NCBI RefSeq assembly: GCF_020523965.1
Contig: NZ_JAJAPX010000003.1
Span: 248,001-312,000 of the forward strand
DNA: 64,000 nucleotides
DNA from: Neotamlana sargassicola
Lineage (GTDB): Bacteria; Bacteroidota; Bacteroidia; Flavobacteriales; Flavobacteriaceae
Direction: 5' to 3'
Shown here one piece after another: positions 17,662 through 25,173 of this stretch (its first letter is position 1; each line of letters opens with the position of its first letter). Under the pieces are notes generated by a model. That model was given only the letters and a program-made list of their open reading frames with translations. It was not told the DNA's origin and ran no database searches. The translations under genes were made by a program, and so were the position numbers.

Positions 17662-18360
17662 ATAATTGTACGTAATACCAAATGCCATAGCTAAACCAAA
17701 ACTTAGTAAGGTACCAATTAGAATGTATTCGGTAAGTTTTCTATCGGTAGCTTTCGATAAATCGCTAAACCTAAATACCGATTTTGCTGCAATTAAAAAG
17801 CCAATACCTTCCCAGTGATTTGTAATTATAAAAGCAAAAACAAATAGACGTTCCAGCATACCAATATAAGCGCCTGCTTTTTCTAGAGAGGCTTGTTCGG
17901 TGTATTCGGTTAAGTCCCATTTCGATATTATTGTTTTCATTAAAATTGCCGAAACATAGGTAATACCAACGATGCTTGTAAGGAATAATAGAAATTTTGT
18001 CTCGTAGAGGACCTCAAAGTCTAAGGTATAATTATTATAAATTTTAATAACCAGCGCTATTACAACGAGATGCGCGAGTTGGTCTAGACCAAACAAAATT
18101 CTAGAATTCATTTTTGGTTTTAGGAATAATTTTAAAACATCAAAAATATAATGACTTATTAGTATAATTAAAACACCTAACCAGTAGTTTACATTGGCTT
18201 GTAAAACAACAATTAAAGCAGCGAAATGCACTAAAATATGAAAATACAAGTATTTCGATTTGTGCTTGTAAGTTTCCTTGTGAGTTACCCATTTTTTTGG
18301 TTGCAACAAAAAATCGCCAACAAAATGAGCTAAAATAAGTTTAATGGCTAGGGCAATCAT
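17644..18360 (-). CDS. DUF3307 domain membrane protein
   Basis: 238 residues, mostly hydrophobic, with about six spans. The N-terminal ILAHFVGDFLLQPKKWVTHK is the DUF3307 hallmark (H..GDFLLQ), and a second HFAALIVVLQ and SHYIFDVLKLFL follow, with conserved His that might bind a metal. It starts within the last codons of the satD-like gene (4-bp overlap), an association seen widely in Bacteroidetes and some Firmicutes. The biochemical role is unknown. Confidence 0.85.
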   Translation of the reverse strand: MIALAIKLILAHFVGDFLLQPKKWVTHKETYKHKSKYLYFHILVHFAALIVVLQANVNYWLGVLIILISHYIFDVLKLFLKPKMNSRILFGLDQLAHLVVIALVIKIYNNYTLDFEVLYETKFLLFLTSIVGITYVSAILMKTIISKWDLTEYTEQASLEKAGAYIGMLERLFVFAFIITNHWEGIGFLIAAKSVFRFSDLSKATDRKLTEYILIGTLLSFGLAMAFGITYNYLIHLI

Positions 18361-18956
18361 AAATTAATTATTTGATGTTTGTAAAAATTCATGAGTTTTT
18401 GCATCTCATCAAAACCACCACGTTTTAAACCTTCACTAATATTACTTTGTGATTTGCCTAGTAATTTAGCCAATTGATTTTGGTTTAAATCGGGATTTAA
18501 TAAGGTTGTTTTTATTATGGTTGATGAAATGGTGGTCCAATTATTCATGGTTAATTGTGCCAACTCAAACATAAGGTTTAAAGTTAAGTCTAAATCGTTA
18601 AAATTCGATTTTATAGCTAATGTATTTTTTTTTAAATCTTCAAAACATTCGCCCGAATTAATAAATGCAGTGCCGTTCGATTCGGTTATATTATTAGTTT
18701 CATATGTTTTGTCTCCTAAGCCAATAGCAAGTCGAACATCCATGTTTTTAAATTGCTTTATAACCGATTTTATTAAAATAGCAGCAAAAAGAGCCTCTAT
18801 GGGCTTAACTTCTAATTGAAAGCTATCGCCTCTAAAAATTTCCCAGGTTTTAGGTGCATTTCCAAAAAGGCTAAGTGTTTCTTTTAGTGTGTTTAACCAA
18901 ATTTCAGGTTCGGTTGCCCTTGAGTTTATTATGTCTCCTGTTAGTATGGCTATCAT
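18357..18956 (-). CDS. SatD-like protein with C-terminal helix-turn-helix
   Basis: 199 residues. The start MIAILTGDIINSR and the segment WEIFRGDSFQLEV match the SatD family; VRLAIGLGD and GTAFINSGECFEDLKK also resemble a degraded nucleotide-cyclase-like fold. The C-terminal 50 residues, with LNQNQLAKLLGKSQSNISEGLKR, form a convincing helix-turn-helix like sigma-70 region 4 or MarR-type readers. It overlaps the DUF3307 gene by 4 bp. Four AACTTTA half-sites lie just upstream and could be its own operator. The signal it senses is unknown. Confidence 0.8.
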   Translation of the reverse strand: MIAILTGDIINSRATEPEIWLNTLKETLSLFGNAPKTWEIFRGDSFQLEVKPIEALFAAILIKSVIKQFKNMDVRLAIGLGDKTYETNNITESNGTAFINSGECFEDLKKNTLAIKSNFNDLDLTLNLMFELAQLTMNNWTTISSTIIKTTLLNPDLNQNQLAKLLGKSQSNISEGLKRGGFDEMQKLMNFYKHQIINL

Positions 18957-18961
18957 TGTAA

Positions 18962-19028
18962 TTAACTTTAATTGTAGCTGTTTTATTAATTTAACTTTAG
19001 TTAAAGTTTAAAAGAAACACTAAAGTTG
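18962..19028. promoter_or_regulatory. Cluster of AACTTTA half-sites, candidate operator of the satD-like gene
   Basis: TTAACTTTA at 18962-18970 and 18991-18999, then the inverted forms TTAAAGTTTA at 19001-19010 and CTAAAGTTG at 19020-19028. The middle pair forms a near-perfect 20-bp palindrome centred at about 19000. The cluster lies between the satD-like start and mscL. Its binding protein is inferred, not shown. Confidence 0.5.
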
Positions 19029-19172
19029 TGTCCTTTTACATAAACTGTTCAGCTTCATTTAATTATATATTATGCGAAAATATACTTTTTTTATCAGATA
19101 TTCAAAAATATATGCTAATATTCAGATATATTAAATTATCTTTTTTTTAACGGATAATTAAGGTTAGAATTT

Positions 19173-19180
19173 TAACTTTG
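19173..19180 (+). promoter_or_regulatory. Candidate -7 box for mscL
   Basis: TAACTTTG matches TAnnTTTG, 25 bp upstream of the mscL ATG. It also resembles the AACTTTA half-sites nearby, so it may instead belong to that cluster. Confidence 0.45.
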
Positions 19181-19205
19181 TTATAAATAATTAAAAATTT
19201 AGTTT

Positions 19206-19655
19206 ATGAAAATATTTAAGGAGTTTAAAGAATTTGCTGTAAAAGGTAATATGATGGATATGGCCATAGGTATAATTATTGGTGCCGCCTTTAATAAAGT
19301 TGTAGATGTTTTAGTTAAAAAAGTATTTTTACCACCTTTATCTTTATTAACCGATGGCGTAAATTTCCAAGATAAGCGTATTATATTAAAAGATGCTGTA
19401 AATAATGTAGATGGAACAATAAAAACCGAAGAAGTAGCTATTGGCTACGGTGCTTTAGCTGAAGCTGCTGTAGACTTTTTAATAATAGGTTTTACTGTAT
19501 TTATAATAGTTAAATTTATGAACCGATTACGAAATAAATCTCACGACTCTAAAGATAAAACAGTTGTAACCCCAAAGGATATAGAATTGCTAACAAAACT
19601 TACCGATTTAATGGAAGAGCAAAATAAGTTATTAAAATTAAGTAAAAAGCCGTAA
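19206..19655 (+). CDS. mscL: Large-conductance mechanosensitive channel MscL
   Basis: 149 residues. The N-terminal FKEFAVKGNMMDMAIGIIIGAAFNKVV is the amphipathic helix and TM1 gate, with the glycine spacing of the pore constriction. A periplasmic loop (DGVNFQDKRIILKD) separates it from TM2 (AAVDFLIIGFTVFIIVKFM), and a charged C-terminal helix ends the protein. The channel opens under membrane tension to release solutes on osmotic downshock. It is a single-gene unit between two genes on the minus strand; length is usual. Confidence 0.95.
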   Translation: MKIFKEFKEFAVKGNMMDMAIGIIIGAAFNKVVDVLVKKVFLPPLSLLTDGVNFQDKRIILKDAVNNVDGTIKTEEVAIGYGALAEAAVDFLIIGFTVFIIVKFMNRLRNKSHDSKDKTVVTPKDIELLTKLTDLMEEQNKLLKLSKKP

Positions 19656-19669
19656 ATCTTTCAAAATCA

Positions 19670-20326
19670 CTACAAAACCTTGTTCAATTTATCAAAAGAA
19701 ATAGCATCAAAACTAGTTACAACTAAATTGGCAGTGCTATAATCTTGGTTTGTTGAGTGTAAACTATCGTAACCAACGCAAAAAATACCTGCAGCATTGG
19801 CAGCTTTTATACCGTTTGTAGAATCTTCAATAACCACACATTCTTCATTTGTAAAACCTGTAGATTGCGCCGCTTTTATAAAAATTTCGGGGTGTGGCTT
19901 GCTTTGTTTTAAATCGGCACCACTAAATTTTGCAGAGAAAAAAGGGTCTAAATTAAAACGTTTAAAAACAAGTTCAATACTTTTCATGGATGCCGACGAT
20001 GCCAATACAAGTTTTAATCCGTTTTTATGATAATCTTTTATAGCATCCAAAACACCAGAAATAAGTTGTAAATCATCATCATTTTCAAAAATGTATTTAT
20101 GGTGTTTACGCTTTATTTTTACTAAGGTTTCTGGGGCTTCTTTTAAGCTAAAAGTATCACACAAGCGCTTACAAACATTTAAAGTAGATTGCCCTGTAAA
20201 CGATTCGTATAACTGGCTAGAAACCTTAATGCCTACATCGTTAAACATACGATGATAAGCTTTATAATGCAAGGGTTCACTATCAATAATAACCCCATCC
20301 ATATCGAAAATTACAGCTTTAAGCAT
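19670..20326 (-). CDS. HAD superfamily hydrolase, beta-phosphoglucomutase-like
   Basis: 218 residues. Motif I FDMDGVIIDSEPLH gives the nucleophile Asp and the second Asp of phosphoglucomutase-like HADs; the cap domain follows (about residues 17-85); motif II is LVLASSAS, motif III the Lys in KQSKPHPEIF, and motif IV VIEDSTNGIKAA. The set matches sugar-phosphate phosphatases and beta-phosphoglucomutase relatives (YniC/YcjU type). It converges on mscL with 14 bp between the stops. The physiological substrate is not readable. Confidence 0.9.
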   Translation of the reverse strand: MLKAVIFDMDGVIIDSEPLHYKAYHRMFNDVGIKVSSQLYESFTGQSTLNVCKRLCDTFSLKEAPETLVKIKRKHHKYIFENDDDLQLISGVLDAIKDYHKNGLKLVLASSASMKSIELVFKRFNLDPFFSAKFSGADLKQSKPHPEIFIKAAQSTGFTNEECVVIEDSTNGIKAANAAGIFCVGYDSLHSTNQDYSTANLVVTSFDAISFDKLNKVL

Positions 20327-20419
20327 ATCCCTTTTTTTAGCGAATATATATGAAATTAAAAAGGCTTCCTAAATTTCTTTTGGTGATTTAAAATTATATA
20401 GGCACTTTAGCCTAATAAA

Positions 20420-21319
20420 ATTGAGAATAAAATTAAAAGAAAAGCAGCATTACACCCAAACAACGAACACCAAGCAGGATATAATTTAAATGATTTATGT
20501 TTAATTTATCCAGAGCTTGAAGCTTTTGTTGTTATTAATAAATACGGGAACCAATCAATCGATTTTGCCAATCCTAATGCAGTAAAAGCATTAAACAAAG
20601 CTTTATTGTTTAAATATTACCATGTGAAATTTTGGGATTTTTCCGATGTAAATTTATGTCCTCCAGTTCCTGGGCGTGCGGATTATATTCATTATTTAAA
20701 TGATTTAGTAAACGAAGGTAAACAGCAGAAAAACATAAAAGTTTTAGATATTGGAACAGGAGCTACCTGCATTTATCCGTTACTTGGAAATGCCATATAT
20801 AACTGGAGTTTTGTAGCAACCGATATCGATAAAACATCGTTGAAAAATGCTCAAAATATTATTGATAAAAATGATTTGGGGCCAGTTATTAAATTAAGAT
20901 ATCAGGAGAACAGCCAACAAATTTTAAAAGGTATTATAAAATCCTCGGATGCATTCACGGTAAGCATGTGCAACCCGCCGTTTTATAAAGATGAAGCTGA
21001 AGCCAACGTAGCAACTTTAAGAAAGTTAAAAGGTTTAAAGGCGTCAGAAAAAAACGAATTAGTTAGAAACTTTTCGGGCACAACCAATGAATTGATTTAT
21101 AAAGGTGGAGAAAAAGCATTTCTTCATAACTATATTTACCAGAGTAGTTTGTTTAAAAACCATTGTATTTGGTTTACCTCTTTAGTATCTAAAAAAGAAT
21201 TAATTAAGGACTTAAATACATCGTTAACCAAATTAGGAGCTGTTAAAATTAAAGTGATTAATATGGGGCAAGGTCAAAAAATATCACGAATTTTAGCATG
21301 GACATTTATAAATGAATAA
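20420..21319 (+). CDS. rlmF: 23S rRNA (adenine1618-N6)-methyltransferase RlmF, with no standard start codon
   Basis: The enzyme methylates A1618 of 23S rRNA. Homology runs from ALHPNNEHQAGYNLNDLC through ESIDF-like NQSIDFANPNAVKALNKALL to the SAM motif LDIGTGATCIYPLL and the N6-adenine signature SMCNPPFY. The conserved N-terminal part is upstream of the TTG at 20606, so that TTG is too late. In this frame there is a TAG at 20408 and no ATG, GTG or TTG before the conserved region; the likely start is ATT at 20420 (I-E-N-K-I-K...), giving about 299 residues. Either a rare ATT start is used, the start codon is mutated, or there is a base error. The rest of the frame is intact. Confidence 0.85.
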   Translation: MENKIKRKAALHPNNEHQAGYNLNDLCLIYPELEAFVVINKYGNQSIDFANPNAVKALNKALLFKYYHVKFWDFSDVNLCPPVPGRADYIHYLNDLVNEGKQQKNIKVLDIGTGATCIYPLLGNAIYNWSFVATDIDKTSLKNAQNIIDKNDLGPVIKLRYQENSQQILKGIIKSSDAFTVSMCNPPFYKDEAEANVATLRKLKGLKASEKNELVRNFSGTTNELIYKGGEKAFLHNYIYQSSLFKNHCIWFTSLVSKKELIKDLNTSLTKLGAVKIKVINMGQGQKISRILAWTFINE

Positions 21320-21395
21320 ACTTAAATGCTAATAATTTTATAAAACCGAGTTGTTTTTTATTTAAATTAACGTTTTTAGCTTAAAATTAAAATTT

Positions 21396-22115
21396 ATGAA
21401 ACTAGATATACTTGTTTTTAGTGCACATCCGGACGATGCCGAACTTGGTTGTGGTGGAACGATTGCTAAAGAAGTCGCAAGCGGCAAAAAGGTTGGAATT
21501 ATAGATTTAACAAGGGGCGAATTAGGTACTCGTGGCACTATTGAAACACGTTATAGCGAAGCTAGTGATGCAGCGAAAATTTTAGGAGTTACAGTAAGGG
21601 AAAACTTAAAATTTGATGATGGCTTTTTTGTAAATGATAAAGCACATCAACTTAAAGTAATTGAAAAAATACGACAATACCAGCCTGATATAGTAATATG
21701 TAACGCCATTGATGACAGACATATAGACCATGGCAAAGGCAGTAAATTAGTTAGTGATGCCTGTTTTTTAAGCGGATTGATAAAGATTGAAACCAGAAAT
21801 GAAAATGGCGATTTACAACAAGCTCACAGACCAAAATGTGTTTATCATTATATACAATGGAAACCAATTGATCCGGATTTTGTAGTAGATATTTCTGGGT
21901 ATATGCAGGTTAAAATGAATTCGGTTTTAGCTTATAAAACTCAATTTTATAACGCCGACAGTAAGGAACCAGAAACACCCATATCGAGTAAAAACTTTAC
22001 CGATAGCGTAAACTACCGTGCAAGAGATTTAGGTAGGTTAGTAGGAGTGGAGTATGCCGAAGGTTTTACTGTTGAGCGTTATGTAGCCGTAGATAGTTTG
22101 TTTGATATCAAATAG
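21396..22115 (+). CDS. bshB1: Bacillithiol biosynthesis deacetylase BshB1
   Basis: 239 residues. The LmbE-type zinc motif SAHPDDAELGCGGT, then DLTRGELGTRGTIETRY, FDDGFF and the second metal site DDRHIDHGKGSKLV are diagnostic of BshB, which deacetylates GlcNAc-malate to GlcN-malate in bacillithiol synthesis. The C-terminal VNYRARDLGRLVGVEYAEGF is also typical. The gene stands alone here; bshA and bshC are not in the window. Presence of BshB1 implies a bacillithiol-type thiol redox buffer, common in Bacteroidetes. Confidence 0.94.
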   Translation: MKLDILVFSAHPDDAELGCGGTIAKEVASGKKVGIIDLTRGELGTRGTIETRYSEASDAAKILGVTVRENLKFDDGFFVNDKAHQLKVIEKIRQYQPDIVICNAIDDRHIDHGKGSKLVSDACFLSGLIKIETRNENGDLQQAHRPKCVYHYIQWKPIDPDFVVDISGYMQVKMNSVLAYKTQFYNADSKEPETPISSKNFTDSVNYRARDLGRLVGVEYAEGFTVERYVAVDSLFDIK

Positions 22116-22207
22116 ATAAAAAACATTTAAAAAATAATAAAAAAAGTATTTGTAGAAACCATGTAAATGTTTACATTTGCACTCGCATTTAATTATGCGC
22201 TTAAATG

Positions 22208-22281
22208 GTGGTTGTAGCTCAGTTGGTTAGAGCGCCTGATTGTGGTTCAGGAGGTCGTCGGTTCGAGACCGATCTTCCACC
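22208..22281 (+). tRNA. tRNA-His (GTG anticodon)
   Basis: D stem GCTC/GAGC, anticodon stem CCTGA/TCAGG with loop TTGTGGT (anticodon GTG at 22242-22244), and T arm GTCGG TTCGAGA CCGAT are all well formed. The base before (G at 22207) pairs with the discriminator C, as expected of the extra G-1 in tRNA-His. In the acceptor stem, positions 5-68 and 6-67 are both T against T, an unusual double mismatch. The full CCA is not encoded. A terminator hairpin follows immediately. Confidence 0.93.
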
Positions 22282-22325
22282 CAAAAATAAAAGCCTCTCC
22301 GATTTTGGAGGGGCTTCTTTTGTTT
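22265..22325 (+). repeat. Direct repeat, copy 1: tRNA-His 3' end plus terminator
   Basis: 61 bp, identical to the second copy at 22370-22430 except for two bases in the hairpin loop. Contains the T-loop end, acceptor 3' strand and terminator of the tRNA. Confidence 0.9.
22291..22324 (+). terminator. Rho-independent terminator after tRNA-His
   Basis: 10-bp stem AAGCCTCTCC/GGAGGGGCTT with a 6-base loop and a T-rich tail. Confidence 0.85.
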
Positions 22326-22333
22326 TTAAACTT

Positions 22334-22378
22334 ATCGGTCGAGAAGTTTATCCTGAGCGCAGACGAAGGGAGACCGAT
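22334..22378. repeat. Inverted repeat around a dispersed-repeat-like core
   Basis: ATCGGTC at 22334 pairs with GACCGAT ending at 22378. The core reads TTATCCTGAGCGCAGACGAA, like a short dispersed repeat often seen in Bacteroidetes genomes (recalled, not searched). It sits where a T-arm would be in the second tRNA fragment. Confidence 0.5.
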
Positions 22379-22430
22379 CTTCCACCCAAAAATAAAAGCC
22401 TCTCCTTTTTTGGAGGGGCTTCTTTTGTTT
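22370..22430 (+). repeat. Direct repeat, copy 2: orphan tRNA-His 3' end plus terminator
   Basis: Second copy of the 61-bp unit, 105 bp downstream of the first. It has no tRNA 5' half, so it is a fragment. It includes a second terminator hairpin at 22396-22421. Confidence 0.9.
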
Positions 22431-22459
22431 ACGTGATAAGCCATTAAAAACATAAAAAA

Positions 22460-22498
22460 AGCCTTTTATAAAAATTATAAAAGGCTATTGTTTTTTTC
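22460..22498. terminator. Bidirectional terminator
   Basis: A perfect 12-bp stem AGCCTTTTATAA/TTATAAAAGGCT with a 3-base loop, flanked by an A-run on one side and a T-run on the other. It ends the M28 peptidase gene and backs up the tRNA terminators. Confidence 0.85.
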
Positions 22499-22507
22499 AG
22501 AATAAAG

Positions 22508-23512
22508 TTAATCTACTTTTATTCTTTCCTCTCTATTTGCTATTTCCCAAGCCGTTGCAAAAATTAAACGCGTTCTTGTTTCTAAAAATTCGTAATTAAT
22601 TTTATCTGGAGTATCACTTGGTCTGTGGTAATCAGCATGAGTACCATTAAAATAAAAAATAACGGGTATGTTGTTTTTTGCAAAATTGTAATGATCCGAT
22701 CGGTAATAAAAACGGTTAGGATCGTTTATGGCATTATAGGTATAGTCGAAATTTAAATTAAAATACTTTTTGTTAATTTCTTCGGACAAATCGTGCAATT
22801 CGGTGCTTAATCTATCCGATCCAATTAAATAAAGGTAATTTTCGCCACCTTCATGTTTGGCATCTACACGACCAACCATATCGATATTTAAATCTGCTAC
22901 TGTGTTTTCTAAAGGAAAAATAGGATCGACATTGGTGTAATAACTAGAGCCGTAAAGTCCAAGTTCCTCTCCGGTAACATGTAAAAACAAAATGGAACGT
23001 TTTGGGCCATTTCCTGCTTTTTTGGCTTCGTTAAAAGCTTCAGCAATTTCTAAAAGCGCAACTGTTCCAGAGCCATCATCGTCGGCACCGTTGTTTATTT
23101 CGCCATCGCTTGATATGCCGATGTGGTCTAAATGCGCAGAAATAATAACAATTTCATCTGGTTTTTCAGAGCCTTCAATGTAGGCTAAAACATTTTCTGA
23201 AGCTTTTATGCCATGATGAAAATAGGATTCAGGGATTTCTTGAAAGTAATCATTTTCTGAAATAGGAGAGGGAATGCCGTTTTCAACGTAGACATTTTTT
23301 ATAAACGCGATAGCTTTTTTTTGTCCTGGTTCTCCTGTTTTTCGTCCTTCATATTCATCTGAAGCATAAATGTAGAGCATCTCTTTTAACTCCTCAGCAT
23401 TTATGGTTTGTGCATAAGTTTCAATTAAGTTTTCACTTTTAGACTTGTTTTGCGATGAACTACACGAAATTAATGAAGAAGCAATAATTGCAAATAGTGA
23501 TAATTTTTTCAA
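22508..23512 (-). CDS. M28 family metallopeptidase, lipoprotein
   Basis: 334 residues with a lipoprotein signal (MKKLSLFAIIASSLISC; Cys 17). The catalytic core shows the M28 di-zinc ligands in order: ISAHLDHIG (His, Asp), NNGADDDGSGTVALLE (Asp), TGEELGLYGS (the Glu pair), LNIDMVGR (Asp) and YYRSDHYNFA (His). It is likely an aminopeptidase anchored in the cell envelope, digesting peptides outside the cytosol. It lies alone, with its own promoter and terminator. Confidence 0.92.
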   Translation of the reverse strand: MKKLSLFAIIASSLISCSSSQNKSKSENLIETYAQTINAEELKEMLYIYASDEYEGRKTGEPGQKKAIAFIKNVYVENGIPSPISENDYFQEIPESYFHHGIKASENVLAYIEGSEKPDEIVIISAHLDHIGISSDGEINNGADDDGSGTVALLEIAEAFNEAKKAGNGPKRSILFLHVTGEELGLYGSSYYTNVDPIFPLENTVADLNIDMVGRVDAKHEGGENYLYLIGSDRLSTELHDLSEEINKKYFNLNFDYTYNAINDPNRFYYRSDHYNFAKNNIPVIFYFNGTHADYHRPSDTPDKINYEFLETRTRLIFATAWEIANREERIKVD

Positions 23513-23530
23513 TGTTAATTATAATTTTTA

Positions 23531-23538
23531 CAAATATA
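23531..23538 (-). promoter_or_regulatory. Candidate -7 box for the M28 peptidase gene
   Basis: Minus-strand TATATTTG, 18 bp upstream of the ATG at 23512. Confidence 0.55.
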
Positions 23539-23578
23539 TTATAATTTGCTTACTAAATTTAAAAATTAGAGTTGTTTA

Positions 23579-24088
23579 CTATTCAATTTCGAGATTTTCT
23601 AACTCGGTTTCATCAATTTCAACGTCTTCAAATTCAATAATTTCTAATTCCTGGGCATCAACATTTTCATTAATATCAATATTTTTTAAGTCTTCTGCTT
23701 CAATTTCAAGGTTACTTTCTTCAATATCAATCGCCTCAATTTCGGCTTCATCAATTTCTAACTCTTCAATATCTAGTTCTTCTAATTCTTCAATCGCCTC
23801 TTCTTCAAGTTTAATTTCTGTTTCTTCTAAAACTTTGGTGTCTTCTACAACTGTTTCTGTAAACATGGCTTTATATGTGGTTAATATTAAAGCTAAACCA
23901 GTAAGCATTAAGGTAAATGGTATGATTTTTTTTACTTCCCCCGATTTTTTAGATAAATAGTAAGCAAAACCAGCTAGTGCAAGTGCTATAATCCCAGGAA
24001 TTACTGCCAAGTTAGAAATTGGTAATATCGACAGTATAACAGTAAAAACGGAGGCAATTATGCCTAAAATGGTTAATAGTTTTTTCAT
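23579..24088 (-). CDS. Membrane protein with a highly acidic Glu/Ile repeat tail
   Basis: 169 residues; function not known to me. Two or three membrane spans fill residues 1-80 (LLTILGIIASVFTVIL, ISNLAVIPGIIALALAGFAYYL and IIPFTLMLTGLALIL). The remaining 80 residues are almost only Glu, Asp, Ile and Leu with a loose 3-4 spacing (for example ELEELDIEELEIDEAEIEA), so the tail is extremely acidic and may form a long charged helix or stay disordered. The gene follows the DUF3108 gene by four bases, so they are likely cotranscribed. Confidence 0.7.
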   Translation of the reverse strand: MKKLLTILGIIASVFTVILSILPISNLAVIPGIIALALAGFAYYLSKKSGEVKKIIPFTLMLTGLALILTTYKAMFTETVVEDTKVLEETEIKLEEEAIEELEELDIEELEIDEAEIEAIDIEESNLEIEAEDLKNIDINENVDAQELEIIEFEDVEIDETELENLEIE

Positions 24089-24092
24089 TTTC

Positions 24093-24860
24093 TTAATTTT
24101 TTAAGCCTGATGCCGATTTAATTTTTAATTCGCCATTACCAACAGGGATTTTAAATTTTCCGTAAACAGGTACTTTATTGGCATCGGCTGTAAGCCATAA
24201 CACATTGCTGTTTTTTCCTTGTAAAACGTTGCTGTCGGCAGATCCTATGGCAATTTTATAGCACGATTTAGTACCAATAGCGGTAGAAATAGTTTCTTTA
24301 CCTAAATAAGTTATTTGTACTTTATACTCCTTTCTGTCGAAAATAATATTCTGGGTTATAGTTTTACCATTTGTCATTGAGGAATAATCGAGTAAACGAA
24401 CGGAATAAAGTGTTGATATAATGTCTTTAGTCCCAGAGTTAATAGACACGGTTTTATTTTCTACACGGTTTTTACTTTTAGTTTGAACTGTTTTAACCGT
24501 TTTTGTTTTATGGCTAAAGGTGTATTTCATTTTTTTGAAATAACCGCCTTCATTTATGGAACGGTTATACAAATATGGTGTTAGCGATTTTGGGCTAACA
24601 TAACTTTCGTATAAATCTCTAATTTTAAAAAAGTTATCCCATTTACTGTATGTAGTTGCGGTACATTTTAAACGTAATAGTGTAGCTTTCGATGTTTTAA
24701 CAGGACTAGTTTCCATGTTAATTTGAGCCAAATCTGTTAAAATACCAGACATGTTATAAGATGCCGTGTATACTAATTTTTCGTTATAACCAACTGCTGT
24801 GTTTTGAGCATTTAAAGCAACGGTAAACATAAATAGGCAAATAAAAGATAATCGTAACAT
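24093..24860 (-). CDS. DUF3108 domain secreted protein
   Basis: 255 residues from the ATG at 24860, which begins a clear signal peptide (MLRLSFICLFMFTVALNAQ); the longer frame from 24923 adds 21 residues without signal character. The mature part is beta-rich: GYNEKLVYTASYNMSGILTDLA, LTPYLYNRSINEGGYFKKMKYTF and the ending WLTADANKVPVYGKFKIPVG, which match DUF3108. Members are periplasmic or outer-membrane-associated proteins of unknown function. It is upstream of the acidic membrane protein, four bases apart. Confidence 0.82.
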   Translation of the reverse strand: MLRLSFICLFMFTVALNAQNTAVGYNEKLVYTASYNMSGILTDLAQINMETSPVKTSKATLLRLKCTATTYSKWDNFFKIRDLYESYVSPKSLTPYLYNRSINEGGYFKKMKYTFSHKTKTVKTVQTKSKNRVENKTVSINSGTKDIISTLYSVRLLDYSSMTNGKTITQNIIFDRKEYKVQITYLGKETISTAIGTKSCYKIAIGSADSNVLQGKNSNVLWLTADANKVPVYGKFKIPVGNGELKIKSASGLKN

Positions 24861-25173
24861 AAAGTACTTTTTAGGGTTAATAACGTTAGGTATAACATTT
24901 ATTGTGCCGAAAATACAATGCAAAACACAAATAATCTAATTTTTTAATTTAAAGAATAAAGTATTTTCACGTTAAGATGTCTTGTAACGAATTGTGATGT
25001 TATTTGTTTTTGCCTAAAAGTTATAAATGTATTGGTTATATATGTGTCGTGAATACAAAACGACTTCATTAAGAATGCGATAATAATACCTTTGGTAAGA
25101 ATGAATATCCACTTTATAATTTGAAGAACGATATTTATTTAATGCAATTTTGAAGAAAAAACATTGTAAATTT
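24861..25173. other. Gene-free interval
   Basis: 313 bp between the DUF3108 start and the T9SS gene end. It is A+T-rich; I see no gene, RNA, strong hairpin or full TAnnTTTG box. The promoter for the DUF3108 gene must be here but was not identified. Confidence 0.6.

Noticed and set aside
22208-22430. Integrated prophage or island at tRNA-His
   Set aside because: No integrase or phage genes near; only a 105-bp scar between the repeats.
22205-22453. Overlapping frames across the tRNA and its terminators
   Set aside because: They repeat the duplicated terminator segment and contradict the tRNA gene.
23445-23960. 171-residue frame on the plus strand opposite the acidic protein
   Set aside because: A Ser/Ile-rich run that is simply the complement of the Glu-rich codons of the gene at 23579; no independent signals.
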